The notes under the pieces were generated by a model. It had not been told where the DNA came from and made no database searches. It worked only from the letters and a program-made list of their open reading frames with translations. The translations under genes and the position numbers were made by a program. Below are positions 16,219 through 25,037 of a stretch of DNA of 64,000 bases, in pieces (position 1 is the first letter of the stretch; the number at the start of each line of letters is the position of its first letter). Source of the stretch: Haladaptatus halobius (lineage in GTDB: Archaea; Halobacteriota; Halobacteria; Halobacteriales; Haladaptataceae); NCBI RefSeq assembly GCF_020618475.1, contig NZ_CP085341.1, forward strand, positions 124,001 through 188,000. The letters are read 5' to 3'.

Positions 16219-16748
16219 CCATGATAAGCCGTTCTGCAGCCGTTCCTGTGACAATTATCGGTAATAGGAATGAATGGCTCTGTTGAAATCTTTCAGAGTT
16301 GATATTGAGGAGAGCTACTCTTCCCACAAGGTTCACCGGATGCAGTTGGAAACGAGCTCTTCAGCAAATCGCCAGGCGTGAAGAGGGTTTCAACAGAGCC
16401 GGATGAATGGGTGTATTGAGACGGTATGTAGACGTGTTCGATTTTATTCCAGTTCATCCCGTGGAGTAGACGCTACACCAGTCATCGGGTTCAATATCAC
16501 CTTCCACCCGGCTACAGGGTTCCCCGTATCTCTGCCGTCTTCTGGCGGAATGTAGTACTGGCAGTTCGAATTTTGTTGATTTCCCTTGGGATGTTCTTGA
16601 CTACTACAGTCCTTAGTCGGCAGAGTAATCGCTGGACGAAAGAGACAGCCCTTGCATCCCATTATTTGTGGGTGACTCTGTTTTCTTGAAAGATCTCTCT
16701 CTGCGGTGGTGGCAGCGACGAAGCAGACGCGCAGTGATCGCCTGCAAA
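16219..16748. other. Gene-poor stretch with a MITE
   Basis: Holds the MITE at 16276-16400. The rest (16401-16748) has a 121-codon minus-strand frame (16444-16809) with unusual composition and no recognised domain, which I do not call as a gene. Confidence 0.4.
16276..16400. mobile_element. 125-bp MITE with 13-bp terminal inverted repeats
   Basis: Begins GGCTCTGTTGAAA and ends TTTCAACAGAGCC, perfect 13-bp terminal inverted repeats 125 bp apart, with no coding capacity between. It is flanked by near-identical 8-bp sequences (gaatgaat 16268-16275, ggatgaat 16401-16408), as for a target-site duplication with one change. Ends and duplication size fit a non-autonomous derivative of a DDE insertion sequence; the parent IS is not in this window. 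Confidence 0.75.
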
Positions 16749-17000
16749 TCACTGTTTCGAGCTCACTGGAGCGAGGTATTCCGATTTGATCTGGTCGCCC
16801 TCCCGCCACTGGACGTAGTAATACTGGGTATCGTCGATCGTGACGAAGACGATCGACGCGGTGGCCGGGACGCCTTTTGTAAAAATCTCATCCCAGTTAA
16901 TGGCATCCGCCGGAATGCCTTCCTTGTGTACTTTGGCGGCGAGTTCGTCGACCGTCGCCGGGTCGACGTCGTGGTCAAGACCAGCCCAAAGCCACCGTTC
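16749..17000 (-). pseudogene. 5'-truncated gene fragment, unknown family
   Basis: An 83-codon frame with good haloarchaeal composition (DHDVDPATVDELAAKVHKEG, TIDDTQYYYVQWREGD, ending SEYLAPVSSKQ) but a stop immediately upstream and no start codon of its own. It looks like the 3' part of a gene whose beginning was lost. The YYYVQWREG segment resembles beta strands of several small haloarchaeal proteins without deciding a family. It lies between the MITE and the ferritin-like gene. Confidence 0.45.
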
Positions 17001-17050
17001 TCATGGTCTCTATTTATCTGATAAAAGCAATTGACAGGGAACGGTTCCTG

Positions 17051-17773
17051 TTATTGGTCGACGATGAACTGGCTCGCCGCCGCAAGTACCTCCTCCATCG
17101 GGAGCGGCTCGTCAAACGCCCGTGGGAAGGGCACATCCTGATTAAGGATGTTGAGATAGGACGCATGGCGCGCTTCGACAGTTGCAATCGTTGCACCTGC
17201 CGTCACGAGATCTGGATTGTCGATGAGCGCAATTGCACCATCATACGCCGACACACCGAGGTTTTCGAACGTCTGAGCAAGCGCGAAGTACTGTTGAACC
17301 GTCTCGAACGGGAATTCAAACTGTAGCCCTGAGACGGGCTCACCGCCGAGATCGGTGATAACCTCAGTGAGCCGATCGACGTGCGTCTGTTCGTGGTCGC
17401 GAATGAGGTTTAAGTAGTCGTACGTCGAGAACTGCAGCGACTTGCCCAGGCGCTTTGCTGCGGCGGAGCTCTCGACCTCACACTCGCTGAACTTCTGCTG
17501 GCCTTGTGTGTAGAATGTCGCTTCCAACTTCTCGAGCGTGAGCGCGTAATTCAACACCTCAATGTCGGTGACATCGTCCTCACCATTGCTCGCCATACCG
17601 TCTTCCTGGGCGCTACCGAGGCCGGTTGCGGCAACCGAGAGGGCAGCCGCACCGGTAGCGGTTTTCCCGAGGAACTCGCGTCGGGAATTGAGTTGTTCTG
17701 TTGCGTCTGTACACAGGTCTGCGACCGAGTCGATCGGCCGGTCGTCCGTTGGGGAGTCGTTGTCAGAGGTCAT
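17051..17773 (-). CDS. Tat-exported ferritin-like domain protein
   Basis: A 240-residue protein from the ATG at 17773. Tat signal NSRREFLGKTATGAAALSVAATG (residues ~30-52). Ferritin-like domain: IEVLNYALTLEKLEATFYTQG, IRDHEQTHVDRLTEVI, LAQTFENLGVSAYDGAI, TVEARHASYLNIL, with candidate metal ligands in EKLEATFY, DHEQTH and VEARHA. It differs from the 10276 protein by lacking the Gly/Asn linker and Cys residues. A longer start at 17842 exists, but the TATA-like box (17848-17860) is too close to it for a normal archaeal transcription start, so 17773 is preferred. Its C-terminal third is duplicated at 13554-13751. Confidence 0.85.
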   Translation of the reverse strand: MTSDNDSPTDDRPIDSVADLCTDATEQLNSRREFLGKTATGAAALSVAATGLGSAQEDGMASNGEDDVTDIEVLNYALTLEKLEATFYTQGQQKFSECEVESSAAAKRLGKSLQFSTYDYLNLIRDHEQTHVDRLTEVITDLGGEPVSGLQFEFPFETVQQYFALAQTFENLGVSAYDGAIALIDNPDLVTAGATIATVEARHASYLNILNQDVPFPRAFDEPLPMEEVLAAASQFIVDQ

Positions 17774-17847
17774 AACTGGTACCGAATTCGGTTCGGCGGC
17801 GGATACTGCGTCTGTGGCAGTAGTGCCGCCGTCGACAGACATCCGAG

Positions 17848-17860
17848 AACGCTAATAATA
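17848..17860 (-). promoter_or_regulatory. TATA-like promoter of the ferritin-like gene
   Basis: On the minus strand reads TCTTTATTATTAG, a strong archaeal TATA-like box. A transcription start ~25 bases downstream would be near 17830, inside the longest possible frame and upstream of the ATG at 17773; this decides the start. Confidence 0.4.
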
Positions 17861-17985
17861 AAGAGCCGCGACAGTTCAGTGAAGCATCAGTTGGCTAACG
17901 TTGATAGCGCGCGATTATCCACATTGTAGCCCCTGCCAGTACAATCTATATAGCAATACAAGCACGACATGTTCTTGGTTATCCC

Positions 17986-18054
17986 ATGCCTACGGATTCT
18001 TTCGATTCCCGCATGCAGTCCTTGCTGGAGGCATCGGAACCAATCGAAAATTAA
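17986..18054 (+). pseudogene. Truncated gene start, 22 codons
   Basis: ATG at 17986 begins MPTDSFDSRMQSLLEASEPI, typical of the N-terminus of a haloarchaeal cytoplasmic protein, but a TAA stops it after 22 codons exactly where the convergent pseudogene begins. A TATA-like ctatata lies about 35 bases upstream. Probably a gene start cut off by a rearrangement. Confidence 0.25.
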
Positions 18055-18482
18055 TTCCGCTTATCGTTTCTTGAGGAGCAAGCAGTGTCGGGTCCGTGGT
18101 CAGCGAGAAAGACGATTTTCTCCCGACCAACGTGAATTCGAGTAATATGGCCTTCAAATTCCATCTCAGAGAGGAGATTACTCAATTTTGAATCCGACCA
18201 GTTCGATACCCTTAGAATCTCTTGTTGGTACATCTAGCCCCGGTTCTCCGCCAGAAGCATGACAACCCATTCGGACTCAGCGTCCAGCGTACCAGCATCC
18301 GCAAACAGATTTGTTGACGGCAGGTGTTTCTGATATTGAGCAGTAAGCATGGGGAGAGAAAGATAATGACAGAGCAGGAGCGCACCGACAACTCCGACTA
18401 GTATACCAATTCCATTCTTAGGTGCGACTGACGGTATCTGGTCGATTGGCATTCTTATCCCCCTCCTCGGCGCCCAGACCAT
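18051..18482 (-). pseudogene. Membrane-anchored winged-helix protein split by an amber stop
   Basis: The upstream half (18234-18482) encodes a hydrophobic helix (GIGILVGVVGALLLCHYLSL) and ends SEWVVMLLAENRG-TAG. The next codon begins MYQQEILRVSNWSDSKLSNLLSEME, which with EWVVMLLAENRG forms a complete DUF7343-type winged helix (normally ENGGRMYQQEI without break). The frame is unchanged across the TAG at 18234-18236. The gene is also shorter than usual for this membrane HTH family. Best read as a regulator with a nonsense mutation. Confidence 0.65.
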
Positions 18483-18721
18483 CGGGATGGTCCCAAAGAT
18501 AACGGCCGGCTCCCAATCAGTGAGATAGCACGAAGGCCCATGACGCTCGGATCAAACCACTCCGTGTTTTCAGAATCTCTCCGAGGAAAATGCAATGTGA
18601 ACTTTCACTTGTGTAATCGAGAACCGGCTCCAAGAGTAGGCGAATACATCGTTCAAGGCGGTATCAGACTACTGTTGGTGCTATCGAGCCCGATACGAAG
18701 AAGAGGTAATTGAGATCCACA

Positions 18722-19105
18722 CTACAAACTGCCGTCTCCAAAGTCATCGATGCGAGTGTGGACATATGCTGACCACTCATCTAGTGTGTAGTGCATCAGG
18801 TCTTTCGCCTCGTCGAGTGATGTCGGCTCGTGACGGTACACATGTCCACCATCATCAAGGAGGCGGCGATATCGGCTTGCGAGTCCTTTCTCGCGGAGGG
18901 TTGCAAGTGATCGGGAGATATTGGTTCGGTCACGATCAGTCACCGAGGCTAATTCGTCCATTGTACTATTGGGCTGTTCTAGCAGGGTAAGGTAGAGGTG
19001 GCTCTCGTGTGGCTGGATTGAAAACACACACCGCAGAACATCCTCAAACCCTGGTTCCTCGGCGAGCATTAACTCTCGAAACCGCTGGGGATCAGGCTCA
19101 CTCAT
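18722..19105 (-). CDS. TrmB/MarR-like HTH regulator
   Basis: A 127-residue protein. The winged helix is clear: ESHLYLTLLEQPNSTMDELASVTDRDRTNISRSLATLREKGLASRYRRLL (residues ~34-83), with DGGHVYRHEP as the wing, followed by a helical C-terminus (DLMHYTLDEWSAYVHTRIDDF). The RDRTNISRSL recognition helix is typical of TrmB-like haloarchaeal regulators. It is divergent from the DUF6789 gene with 136 bases between, so it may control it. Confidence 0.82.
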   Translation of the reverse strand: MSEPDPQRFRELMLAEEPGFEDVLRCVFSIQPHESHLYLTLLEQPNSTMDELASVTDRDRTNISRSLATLREKGLASRYRRLLDDGGHVYRHEPTSLDEAKDLMHYTLDEWSAYVHTRIDDFGDGSL

Positions 19106-19241
19106 ATGCCGACTTCCACATACTCCGGGATAAATCCTCAGCTACCCGGTATCATGAACCAGCGATTCGTTAGCCACGCGTGTGCGCCAAAGTCGCACAC
19201 ACGCCAAACCACTTTATCGGAGGCACTATAGGTTTTCACCG

Positions 19242-19730
19242 ATGGCTACTGAAACCGACTCCGAGCACGTATCAGACGCCGAAATGACCACGACGGGTGG
19301 CTGGCAAGCAGGTGTTATTGCCGGACTGAGTGGTGGCGCAGTGATGGGTGTAATGTTAACCATCGCGATGCGACCCGTCATTGAGCATGCAATTCCAGCG
19401 CTGTGGGGGCTTGATGGTGGTCTCGCAGGCTGGATCATCCATATGAGTAATGCAGCGATCTTCGGCGTGATCTTCGCTGCAGTCGCAACACAGCCTAGTG
19501 TCCGCAACTACACCACATCACTGGGCCAATCAGCCGTCCTCGGGATTGGGTATGGAGTTGTCCTCTGGATCGTTGCGGCCGTAATTGTGATGCCATTGTG
19601 GCTTCAGGCCGTCGGGTTCGCCAATGCACCAGCATTCCCAAACATCAGTATGAAGAGTTTGATGGGACATATCATATACGGACTGGTGCTGGGTCTCGTC
19701 TATCCAGCAATACGCGACCGACGAACCTAA
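19242..19730 (+). CDS. DUF6789-type membrane protein
   Basis: A 162-residue protein with four predicted membrane helices: GVIAGLSGGAVMGVMLTIAM, IIHMSNAAIFGVIFAAVAT, AVLGIGYGVVLWIVAAVIVMP and LMGHIIYGLVLGLVYPAI. The spacing and the GHxxYGxxLGxxYP motif match DUF6789. The ATG at 19242 lies behind a TATA-like ctttatc, giving a short leader; the in-frame extension to 19182 is basic and unlikely. A conserved His in helices 2 and 4 could bind metal or heme, but this is speculation. Confidence 0.82.
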   Translation: MATETDSEHVSDAEMTTTGGWQAGVIAGLSGGAVMGVMLTIAMRPVIEHAIPALWGLDGGLAGWIIHMSNAAIFGVIFAAVATQPSVRNYTTSLGQSAVLGIGYGVVLWIVAAVIVMPLWLQAVGFANAPAFPNISMKSLMGHIIYGLVLGLVYPAIRDRRT

Positions 19731-19962
19731 TCGGCGAGCAACACCAATAGTAACCGAGGCGTTTCAGTGAGCATGATTGCTCGCTGGAACATTGACCAGC
19801 CCAAGAATAATTTCACTCGTCTCCGACTGACCTCGCTGGATAGGCACGAAGGTGGTGCAGCCATGACTGTCGTCTCTAGAATTATCTATGGTGGCATCGT
19901 CCAGTGGAGTGTGAGCGGGGAAATAATTATTCCACCAACGCGGCCAAAAGTTACAGCTGATA

Positions 19963-20850
19963 CTATTCGACAGTAAGCTGTGGATCGGAGACCGTTTCCG
20001 TCGCAGCGGTATTCCACGAGTGTGCTGGCGTCCAATCAAGGAGCTTCTGAGCCTTCTGTGTCGTGAACGCCGACCCGTCACCATCCACGTCGAACGTTCC
20101 AGGTACTTCTCCGAAGTACTCAACAATCAACTCTCGTAACGGTCGATCCATGTAGTTCTCCGCTGCCACACCCAAGAATGGTTCGTGGCCATCAAAGTTG
20201 GCTTCTAGCCCCGCGTGAACGAGCGATGCGATATCACGCACGTCGACGTACGACCAGAAGTTTCCGACCCCTGCAGAGAGGTCGTCACGGCTGTCAAGAC
20301 ACCGATACTCGTTCGGGTATTGAATCCACGATGGACGGATCGACGCGATCTGGACGCCATATTTCCGTGTAACCATATCTGCAACATTTTCTCCGACGAC
20401 CTTCGATGTCCCGTAGGAGTCTTCAGGTCGTAGTTCGTGCATTTCGTCTATCGGGAAGTAATCGGGGAGCCACGGCTCTTCGGCGAACGCGGTTCCGTAG
20501 GCACTCTCACTCGAAGCCGTGACGATATCAGCACCCACTCTGCCCGCGGTAACCAACATGTTGTACGTCGCCATGACATTGTTCTCGAACACTTCAACTC
20601 CAGCGGTTCGCCCCATCGCCGGAACTGCACCCCAGTGGACGACATGATCCGGATTGACATCGGCGACAATGTCTGCTACTTTCCCGAAGTTGGTGAGGTC
20701 ACACGCACGAAACGTGACGTTCTCTCTCCCTCGGACACCCCACCCGGGATGAGAAAGATCGACGCAGACGACGTCATAATCTGCGTCTGCGAGAGTGTTG
20801 ACGATCCACCGACCCGACCGACCAAGACCACCGGTTACAAGAGTCGCCAT
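19963..20850 (-). CDS. NAD-dependent epimerase/dehydratase
   Basis: A 295-residue extended short-chain dehydrogenase/reductase. N-terminal Rossmann motif TGGLGRSGRWIV (TGxxGxxG), VCVDLSH for the cofactor acidic residue, and the catalytic YGTSK (Tyr-x3-Lys) in EDSYGTSKVVGEN, with Ser in TASSESAYG. The substrate is probably a nucleotide sugar or small sugar, but not decided by sequence. Single gene, GC-rich, intact; the 3' side is a gene-poor 230-base stretch. Confidence 0.88.
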   Translation of the reverse strand: MATLVTGGLGRSGRWIVNTLADADYDVVCVDLSHPGWGVRGRENVTFRACDLTNFGKVADIVADVNPDHVVHWGAVPAMGRTAGVEVFENNVMATYNMLVTAGRVGADIVTASSESAYGTAFAEEPWLPDYFPIDEMHELRPEDSYGTSKVVGENVADMVTRKYGVQIASIRPSWIQYPNEYRCLDSRDDLSAGVGNFWSYVDVRDIASLVHAGLEANFDGHEPFLGVAAENYMDRPLRELIVEYFGEVPGTFDVDGDGSAFTTQKAQKLLDWTPAHSWNTAATETVSDPQLTVE

Positions 20851-21053
20851 CTGTATTCTCCCAAAAGCGTACCCGCAGTATCGTTGTAAACCTTTGCGTA
20901 ACAGCAGATCGAGCGCATCGTTCCAATCTAACTTACTGTCGATATGACAATTTAATCGCCACTGCGCGTAATAGTGGCAGGCTGTCCAGTTAACGGAGTT
21001 CGTTGCCCAGCACTCTCCCTATCGAAGAACAGGAACCGAATGGAACATGAGAC

Positions 21054-21563
21054 TTACTCGGCGAAGGGGTCTTCGTAGTCGTTTCGAATGAAGTAGCGGA
21101 TCCAGTTCCCGTACGTGCGATCCGCTGGGTGATTCGCAACTTGTTCGTAGCGAACGACGCCGTCCTCGTCAATGACGTATGTCGCGGCGATGCCAGTCAG
21201 ACCGTGACTCGTCTGTTCGGTACCGCTGTACTGTTCAGCGACATCGCCGTCGGGATTGGCGAGTAACTGAACATCGAGATCATAGCGATCCCGCATCTCT
21301 GTTACCTTCTGGAGTGGATCGGTCACGATGGGTATGACATTCACGTTCTCGTTGAACCAGAGGTCGTACGAGACTTCACTGAATGTCTGGAGCTGCTCTG
21401 CACAGAATGAACACCAGTGACCGCGGTTGATGAGCACGATTGCAGGGCCGTTTTCTAGTTTGTCAGGTAGTGAAACAGTGCCTCCACCGGTACTCTGTAA
21501 CTCGAATTCCGGGGGCTCCGTATTTTCCAACGATATGTATCTGAGTGATAGACCTCGAACCAC
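21054..21563 (-). CDS. Peroxiredoxin/redoxin (AhpC-TSA family)
   Basis: A 169-residue thioredoxin-fold protein. Landmarks: EFELQSTGGGTVSLPD, the active-site loop NRGHWCSFCAEQLQ (two Cys in a CxxC arrangement, the first the likely peroxidatic Cys), PIVTDP, and a cis-Pro region AATYVIDEDGVVRYEQV. It probably reduces peroxides or acts as a thiol oxidoreductase in the cytoplasm. The start codon is GTG at 21563; a TTG 11 codons further in is an alternative. Confidence 0.82.
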   Translation of the reverse strand: MVRGLSLRYISLENTEPPEFELQSTGGGTVSLPDKLENGPAIVLINRGHWCSFCAEQLQTFSEVSYDLWFNENVNVIPIVTDPLQKVTEMRDRYDLDVQLLANPDGDVAEQYSGTEQTSHGLTGIAATYVIDEDGVVRYEQVANHPADRTYGNWIRYFIRNDYEDPFAE

Positions 21564-21660
21564 TTAGACACTTAGGCAGACTATAACTTGGGTTACCAAT
21601 ATTTGATGAGGATACTACAATGGCTCCGAGACAATTTCTTATCCGAAGAGTACTCGCCAT

Positions 21661-21680
21661 ATTTCCACTTCCGTTTATGA
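21661..21680 (+). repeat. Dispersed short repeat, copy a (core only)
   Basis: Carries TTTCCACTTCCGTTTATGA, the core of a repeat found in better form at 33911, 36219, 37701, 38686 and 40386. The upstream half is not recognisable here. Confidence 0.45.
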
Positions 21681-21720
21681 GGTTATATGGCAGGAAATCT
21701 AGAAACGTCGCGAAAAATCG

Positions 21721-22272
21721 TTATCGGTCTACAGATTCGATCCGCGCGCGCAACTGATCAGAGAGGTCGGTCAAATGGGCGGTTCCAAAGAGTGCGACGA
21801 GTAATCCACCGATTGTATTGTAGAACAAGTCGAGGATCGTATCGTCCAATCCATACTGGGTGAGCACCTTTCCGATGCCAAGGAGGCTCGACACGACAGC
21901 GACGTAGAACTCAATGAGCTCCCAGATGACACCGAACGCCATCACGAACAACAATAAATAGACGAACATGAACTTTGGTGGCATCACGATGTATTCCGTA
22001 TGTTCTTCGAGCGCTCGCGTCACAGCATATGCCACGCCGGCGACGAGCGAGGACGACAGCGCGTGAGTCATGTGGTCCCACCACCACGTCGACTGATAGA
22101 GACTGAGAAAGCCTACGGCAGGCAACGCCAACGTTCCAAACGCGTGCAAGAACATCGCTACCGTGATCCAGAGTACAATTCCAGCAAGAATAATGGTCGA
22201 TGTACTAGAGTTCGAGAAGCGAAGGCGAGCGGGACAGCAATGACGAACACGACCTATATAGCTGTTAATCAA
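21721..22272 (-). CDS. VanZ-like haloarchaeal membrane protein
   Basis: About 183 residues. Membrane helices: ILAGIVLWITVAMFLHAFG, then LALPAVGFLSLYQSTWWWDHMTHALSSS (family-typical WDxxTH motif in the loop), FMFVYLLLFVMAFGVIWELIEF (WExxE-like) and LDLFYNTIGGLLVALFGTAH. Pattern fits the haloarchaeal VanZ/DUF2238-like proteins. The frame is open further up into the antiporter gene; a TTG at 22272 overlaps the antiporter stop by 8 bases and is the most reasonable start. Co-transcription with the antiporter is likely. Function unknown. Confidence 0.65.
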   Translation of the reverse strand: MINSYIGRVRHCCPARLRFSNSSTSTIILAGIVLWITVAMFLHAFGTLALPAVGFLSLYQSTWWWDHMTHALSSSLVAGVAYAVTRALEEHTEYIVMPPKFMFVYLLLFVMAFGVIWELIEFYVAVVSSLLGIGKVLTQYGLDDTILDLFYNTIGGLLVALFGTAHLTDLSDQLRARIESVDR

Positions 22273-24412
22273 TTTGGAAGAACTGTCTCTGGTAGGCTTG
22301 TTCTTCTTCTGGAAGGTATGCAACAACGACATTGTCGGGCCCATGGCTAGCAAGATGGTGGGGAAGTCGCTTAAGGTATGATTCCCATCCTCGGGCTCCC
22401 TCGCGTGGAAGAAGGGCAATGGCAAGATCTCCCTCCTTGAACTGGTCGCTTGTCTCTGAACGGAATGCTCGCCAACTGTTCACTGCTTCGAGTTCAAATG
22501 GAACTTCTGGTTCAACTGATGTGATTAAATTTTCATACTGTTCTACTCCGCCATCGATGATAAAATATTGACTAGGGACGCCCAATTGCTCGGTTAGGCG
22601 TTTCGCCATAAATACCCCTTGAGACAGGCCAGGATGAGTTGTGATACGGCCCGGGAGCACGATCACAAGCCGTTCTATTGTGTTTATCGGTTCTGCGAGA
22701 TTTGCTACCAATATAAATTCGTTCGTTCGATCGAGAAGCTGATCGATTGTGGTACCGAACAACCGGTGCCCAAATCGACGCTGATTGTTCCATCCCATGA
22801 TAACCGTCGTAATCCGGTTATCCTTGATTGCGCGAACAATCCCGGTTACCACGTTTTCTGCGACGCGAGTCTGTGTATCAATCGGAATTTCAGCACTTAC
22901 GGCGTGTTCTTCTGCTTTTTCGAGTGTTTGCTCTGCATCAGCGACTTCACCTTCTGTCTGTTGGTCTCCGCCTGCTTGCTGATCGTGCGTGTCTGCTCCA
23001 TCGGCTTCTGAACGATTCGTGGTGGTATAGCGCTTCCCAATATCGAGGTTTTGTCCTTTCTCTTCTACGACGGTGAGCGCGTGAATTGGTTCTTCTGACT
23101 CGGATGCATGGAGCAGTATCGAGAGATCCAACAGCGTGCCCGTATTATCTGTATACTTGGTGAGGGGGATCAGGATTCGTTCCGGCGCCTCGCTAGGCTC
23201 ATACTCCTTCGTTTCTTCAGCTGCAACAACTTCGCGGCCGTATCGCTCCGCAAGATATGGGCTGATTATTCCAGCAATAAGAATCATCAGTACAACCCCA
23301 TTCACTGTGGCAGTGGTAAATAGGCCGAGATCGGTCCCAATAAATGCGATCGCAAGAGCAGCAGAGGCTTGCCCAGTTGAAAGACCGAACATCGTCAGCC
23401 ATTCAGGACGCTCGAATCCATAAATACGGCTTGTCAGCCACGCTGCGGCCAATTTCGTTCCAAGCATAATAGCGAGAATTGTCCCAGCAATTACCCATGG
23501 CTGAATGCCTTTCAAGAACAGATTTGGCTGGACGATCATTCCTGTTGAAAGTAAGAAAAACGGGATGAAGAGCGCATTGCCGACAAAGTCGATCCTATTT
23601 TGTAAAGTGCTTGTTGATGGAATAAGTCGGTTTAGCGTGAGGCCAGCGAGAAACGCGCCAATGATCGGCTCAGCTCCAGCAAGGTTTGCAAGATATGCTG
23701 TGACGAAGAGAACTGCCATTACAAAGAGGAACTCGAAGTAACTCTCCTCATCAACATTGCGGAAAAACCACCGTCCAAGTCGTGGGACTGCTATCCAGAC
23801 CCCAACGAAAAAGATTGCGAGTTTAAGAGTGAATTCAACCCAGAAGAGAATCTCAATATGACTCTGTGAATGTAAATTTTCAATCACTGTGAGGATGAGA
23901 AGTGCGACCGTATCAGTCAAAATCGTGGCGCTGATAGTCGTCGTTACCGCGTTATTCTTCACAATATCTAATTGTTCTACGATAGGATATCCAAGAAGCG
24001 TATGTGAGGAGAATATAGAGGCAAACAGGATGGCCGCAATGACTGAGAACTGAAGGATCACGACACCACTAATCGTTCCCAGAACCATCGGTAATGAAAA
24101 CGTTATCAACGCAAATATCGCACTTCGACTTGGATTCTCTAAGAAATCATTGATATCGATTTCGAGCCCAGAGACGAACATAAGATAGAGGAGTCCAACC
24201 GTACCGAGCAACACAATTGTGTTGCTCCGGTTGAGAAGACCCAGCGTGTGGGGACCAATAAGCACTCCAACCAGTAACACAGCGATAATCCCGGGTAATT
24301 CGAATTGTTCAAGCAAAAGTGGAGCGGTTAGAAAAACAACCATTGCTATAGCAAAAATAAGAACTGGATCATTAAACGGCAAACTGATTGAAGGGAGTCC
24401 AGGCACAGCCAC
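22265..24412 (-). CDS. CPA2-type Na+/H+ (K+/H+) antiporter with Usp-like tail
   Basis: A 715-residue protein. Residues 1-~390 form the 12-13 helix CPA2/Kef exchanger core (FDPVLIFAIAMVVFLTAP-like start, conserved GxxxGP HTLG, AGAEPIIGAFLAGLTLNR, GLSTGQASAALAIAFIG). Residues ~405-560 and ~580-715 are two universal-stress-protein-like domains (ERILIPLTKYTD, TVIMGWNNQRRFGHRLFG), with a charged linker rich in Ala/Glu/Gln between. CPA2-Usp fusions are usual in haloarchaea and exchange monovalent cations for protons, presumably under nucleotide control by the tail. Starts at GTG (24412). The VanZ-like gene overlaps its end. Confidence 0.85.
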   Translation of the reverse strand: MAVPGLPSISLPFNDPVLIFAIAMVVFLTAPLLLEQFELPGIIAVLLVGVLIGPHTLGLLNRSNTIVLLGTVGLLYLMFVSGLEIDINDFLENPSRSAIFALITFSLPMVLGTISGVVILQFSVIAAILFASIFSSHTLLGYPIVEQLDIVKNNAVTTTISATILTDTVALLILTVIENLHSQSHIEILFWVEFTLKLAIFFVGVWIAVPRLGRWFFRNVDEESYFEFLFVMAVLFVTAYLANLAGAEPIIGAFLAGLTLNRLIPSTSTLQNRIDFVGNALFIPFFLLSTGMIVQPNLFLKGIQPWVIAGTILAIMLGTKLAAAWLTSRIYGFERPEWLTMFGLSTGQASAALAIAFIGTDLGLFTTATVNGVVLMILIAGIISPYLAERYGREVVAAEETKEYEPSEAPERILIPLTKYTDNTGTLLDLSILLHASESEEPIHALTVVEEKGQNLDIGKRYTTTNRSEADGADTHDQQAGGDQQTEGEVADAEQTLEKAEEHAVSAEIPIDTQTRVAENVVTGIVRAIKDNRITTVIMGWNNQRRFGHRLFGTTIDQLLDRTNEFILVANLAEPINTIERLVIVLPGRITTHPGLSQGVFMAKRLTEQLGVPSQYFIIDGGVEQYENLITSVEPEVPFELEAVNSWRAFRSETSDQFKEGDLAIALLPREGARGWESYLKRLPHHLASHGPDNVVVAYLPEEEQAYQRQFFQID

Positions 24413-24489
24413 TATTGGGTCATTCCCTGCGAGTCGCTTAATTCATTCGTTTTCCGGTAGAGCAGTCATTGTATGGCTATGTCTCTTGT

Positions 24490-24723
24490 TCATTGTTCTC
24501 GGAAATAATAAGGGAGATCATACCCTGTTATTTTCTCCCAAAGTACTAGCCCAATAACAGATGCAAAAAGAAAAGAAACAAACATTACTATCCATGCAAT
24601 TATTGGAGAGGTGTCTCGAGTTTGCCATCCCAGATAAAACATAGTCATACCACCACCCATTATAAGGCCTAGAAATAGACTCCAACTCCATTTAGATCGT
24701 CTATTTTTGACCATGTCAATCAC
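24490..24723 (-). CDS. Two-helix small membrane protein
   Basis: A 77-residue protein: basic N-terminus (VKNRRSKW), helix 1 (LFLGLIMGGGMTMFYLGW), helix 2 (AWIVMFVSFLFASVIGLVLWE), polar tail. Lies 77 bases upstream of the antiporter on the same strand and could be its small partner or simply a co-transcribed gene. No family recognised. Confidence 0.6.
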   Translation of the reverse strand: MIDMVKNRRSKWSWSLFLGLIMGGGMTMFYLGWQTRDTSPIIAWIVMFVSFLFASVIGLVLWEKITGYDLPYYFREQ

Positions 24724-25037
24724 TCTCCGAAGAATTATCCTCTTGTCTGCATCTTATGACTCAGGTAAGTAATCACTATCGGTAGTTGTAGCCATATTTG
24801 GTGGTTATTCTAACAGCATTGATAGGATAACAGTCTGCTAAGTCCCCAGAATGCGTGGAGGACAACTGGGATGGCGAAGGCTAACTACTAGATAACGAGT
24901 TTCAGCGTGTGGTACTGATCAGTCTCCGTGTCAAAGAAACACCATCATGGGGCTCAGCCTGGCTGCCCAAAAGGCAGTCAGGTGGCGACCTCGCATAGAT
25001 GTGGCTCCCTCCAGACTGTACCATCCCAGAGGGAACC
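24724..25037. other. Gene-free flank containing an IS110 left end
   Basis: No gene. The right part (about 24905-25037) precedes an IS110 transposase remnant and contains a strong hairpin (24958-24982); it probably is the non-coding end of that element. Confidence 0.45.
24958..24982 (+). ncRNA. Hairpin in IS110-like non-coding end (possible guide RNA)
   Basis: CCTGGCTGCC-caaaa-GGCAGTCAGG makes a 10-bp stem with one G-U pair. It lies 56 bases before the IS110 transposase remnant. In IS110-family elements the non-coding end upstream of the transposase encodes the structured guide (bridge) RNA, so this stem-loop could be part of it. Only the position and stem are seen; the identity is inferred. 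Confidence 0.35.

Noticed and set aside
16444..16809. 121-codon minus-strand frame
   Set aside because: Mixed composition, overlaps the truncated fragment at 16749-17000 in another frame and has no recognised domain.
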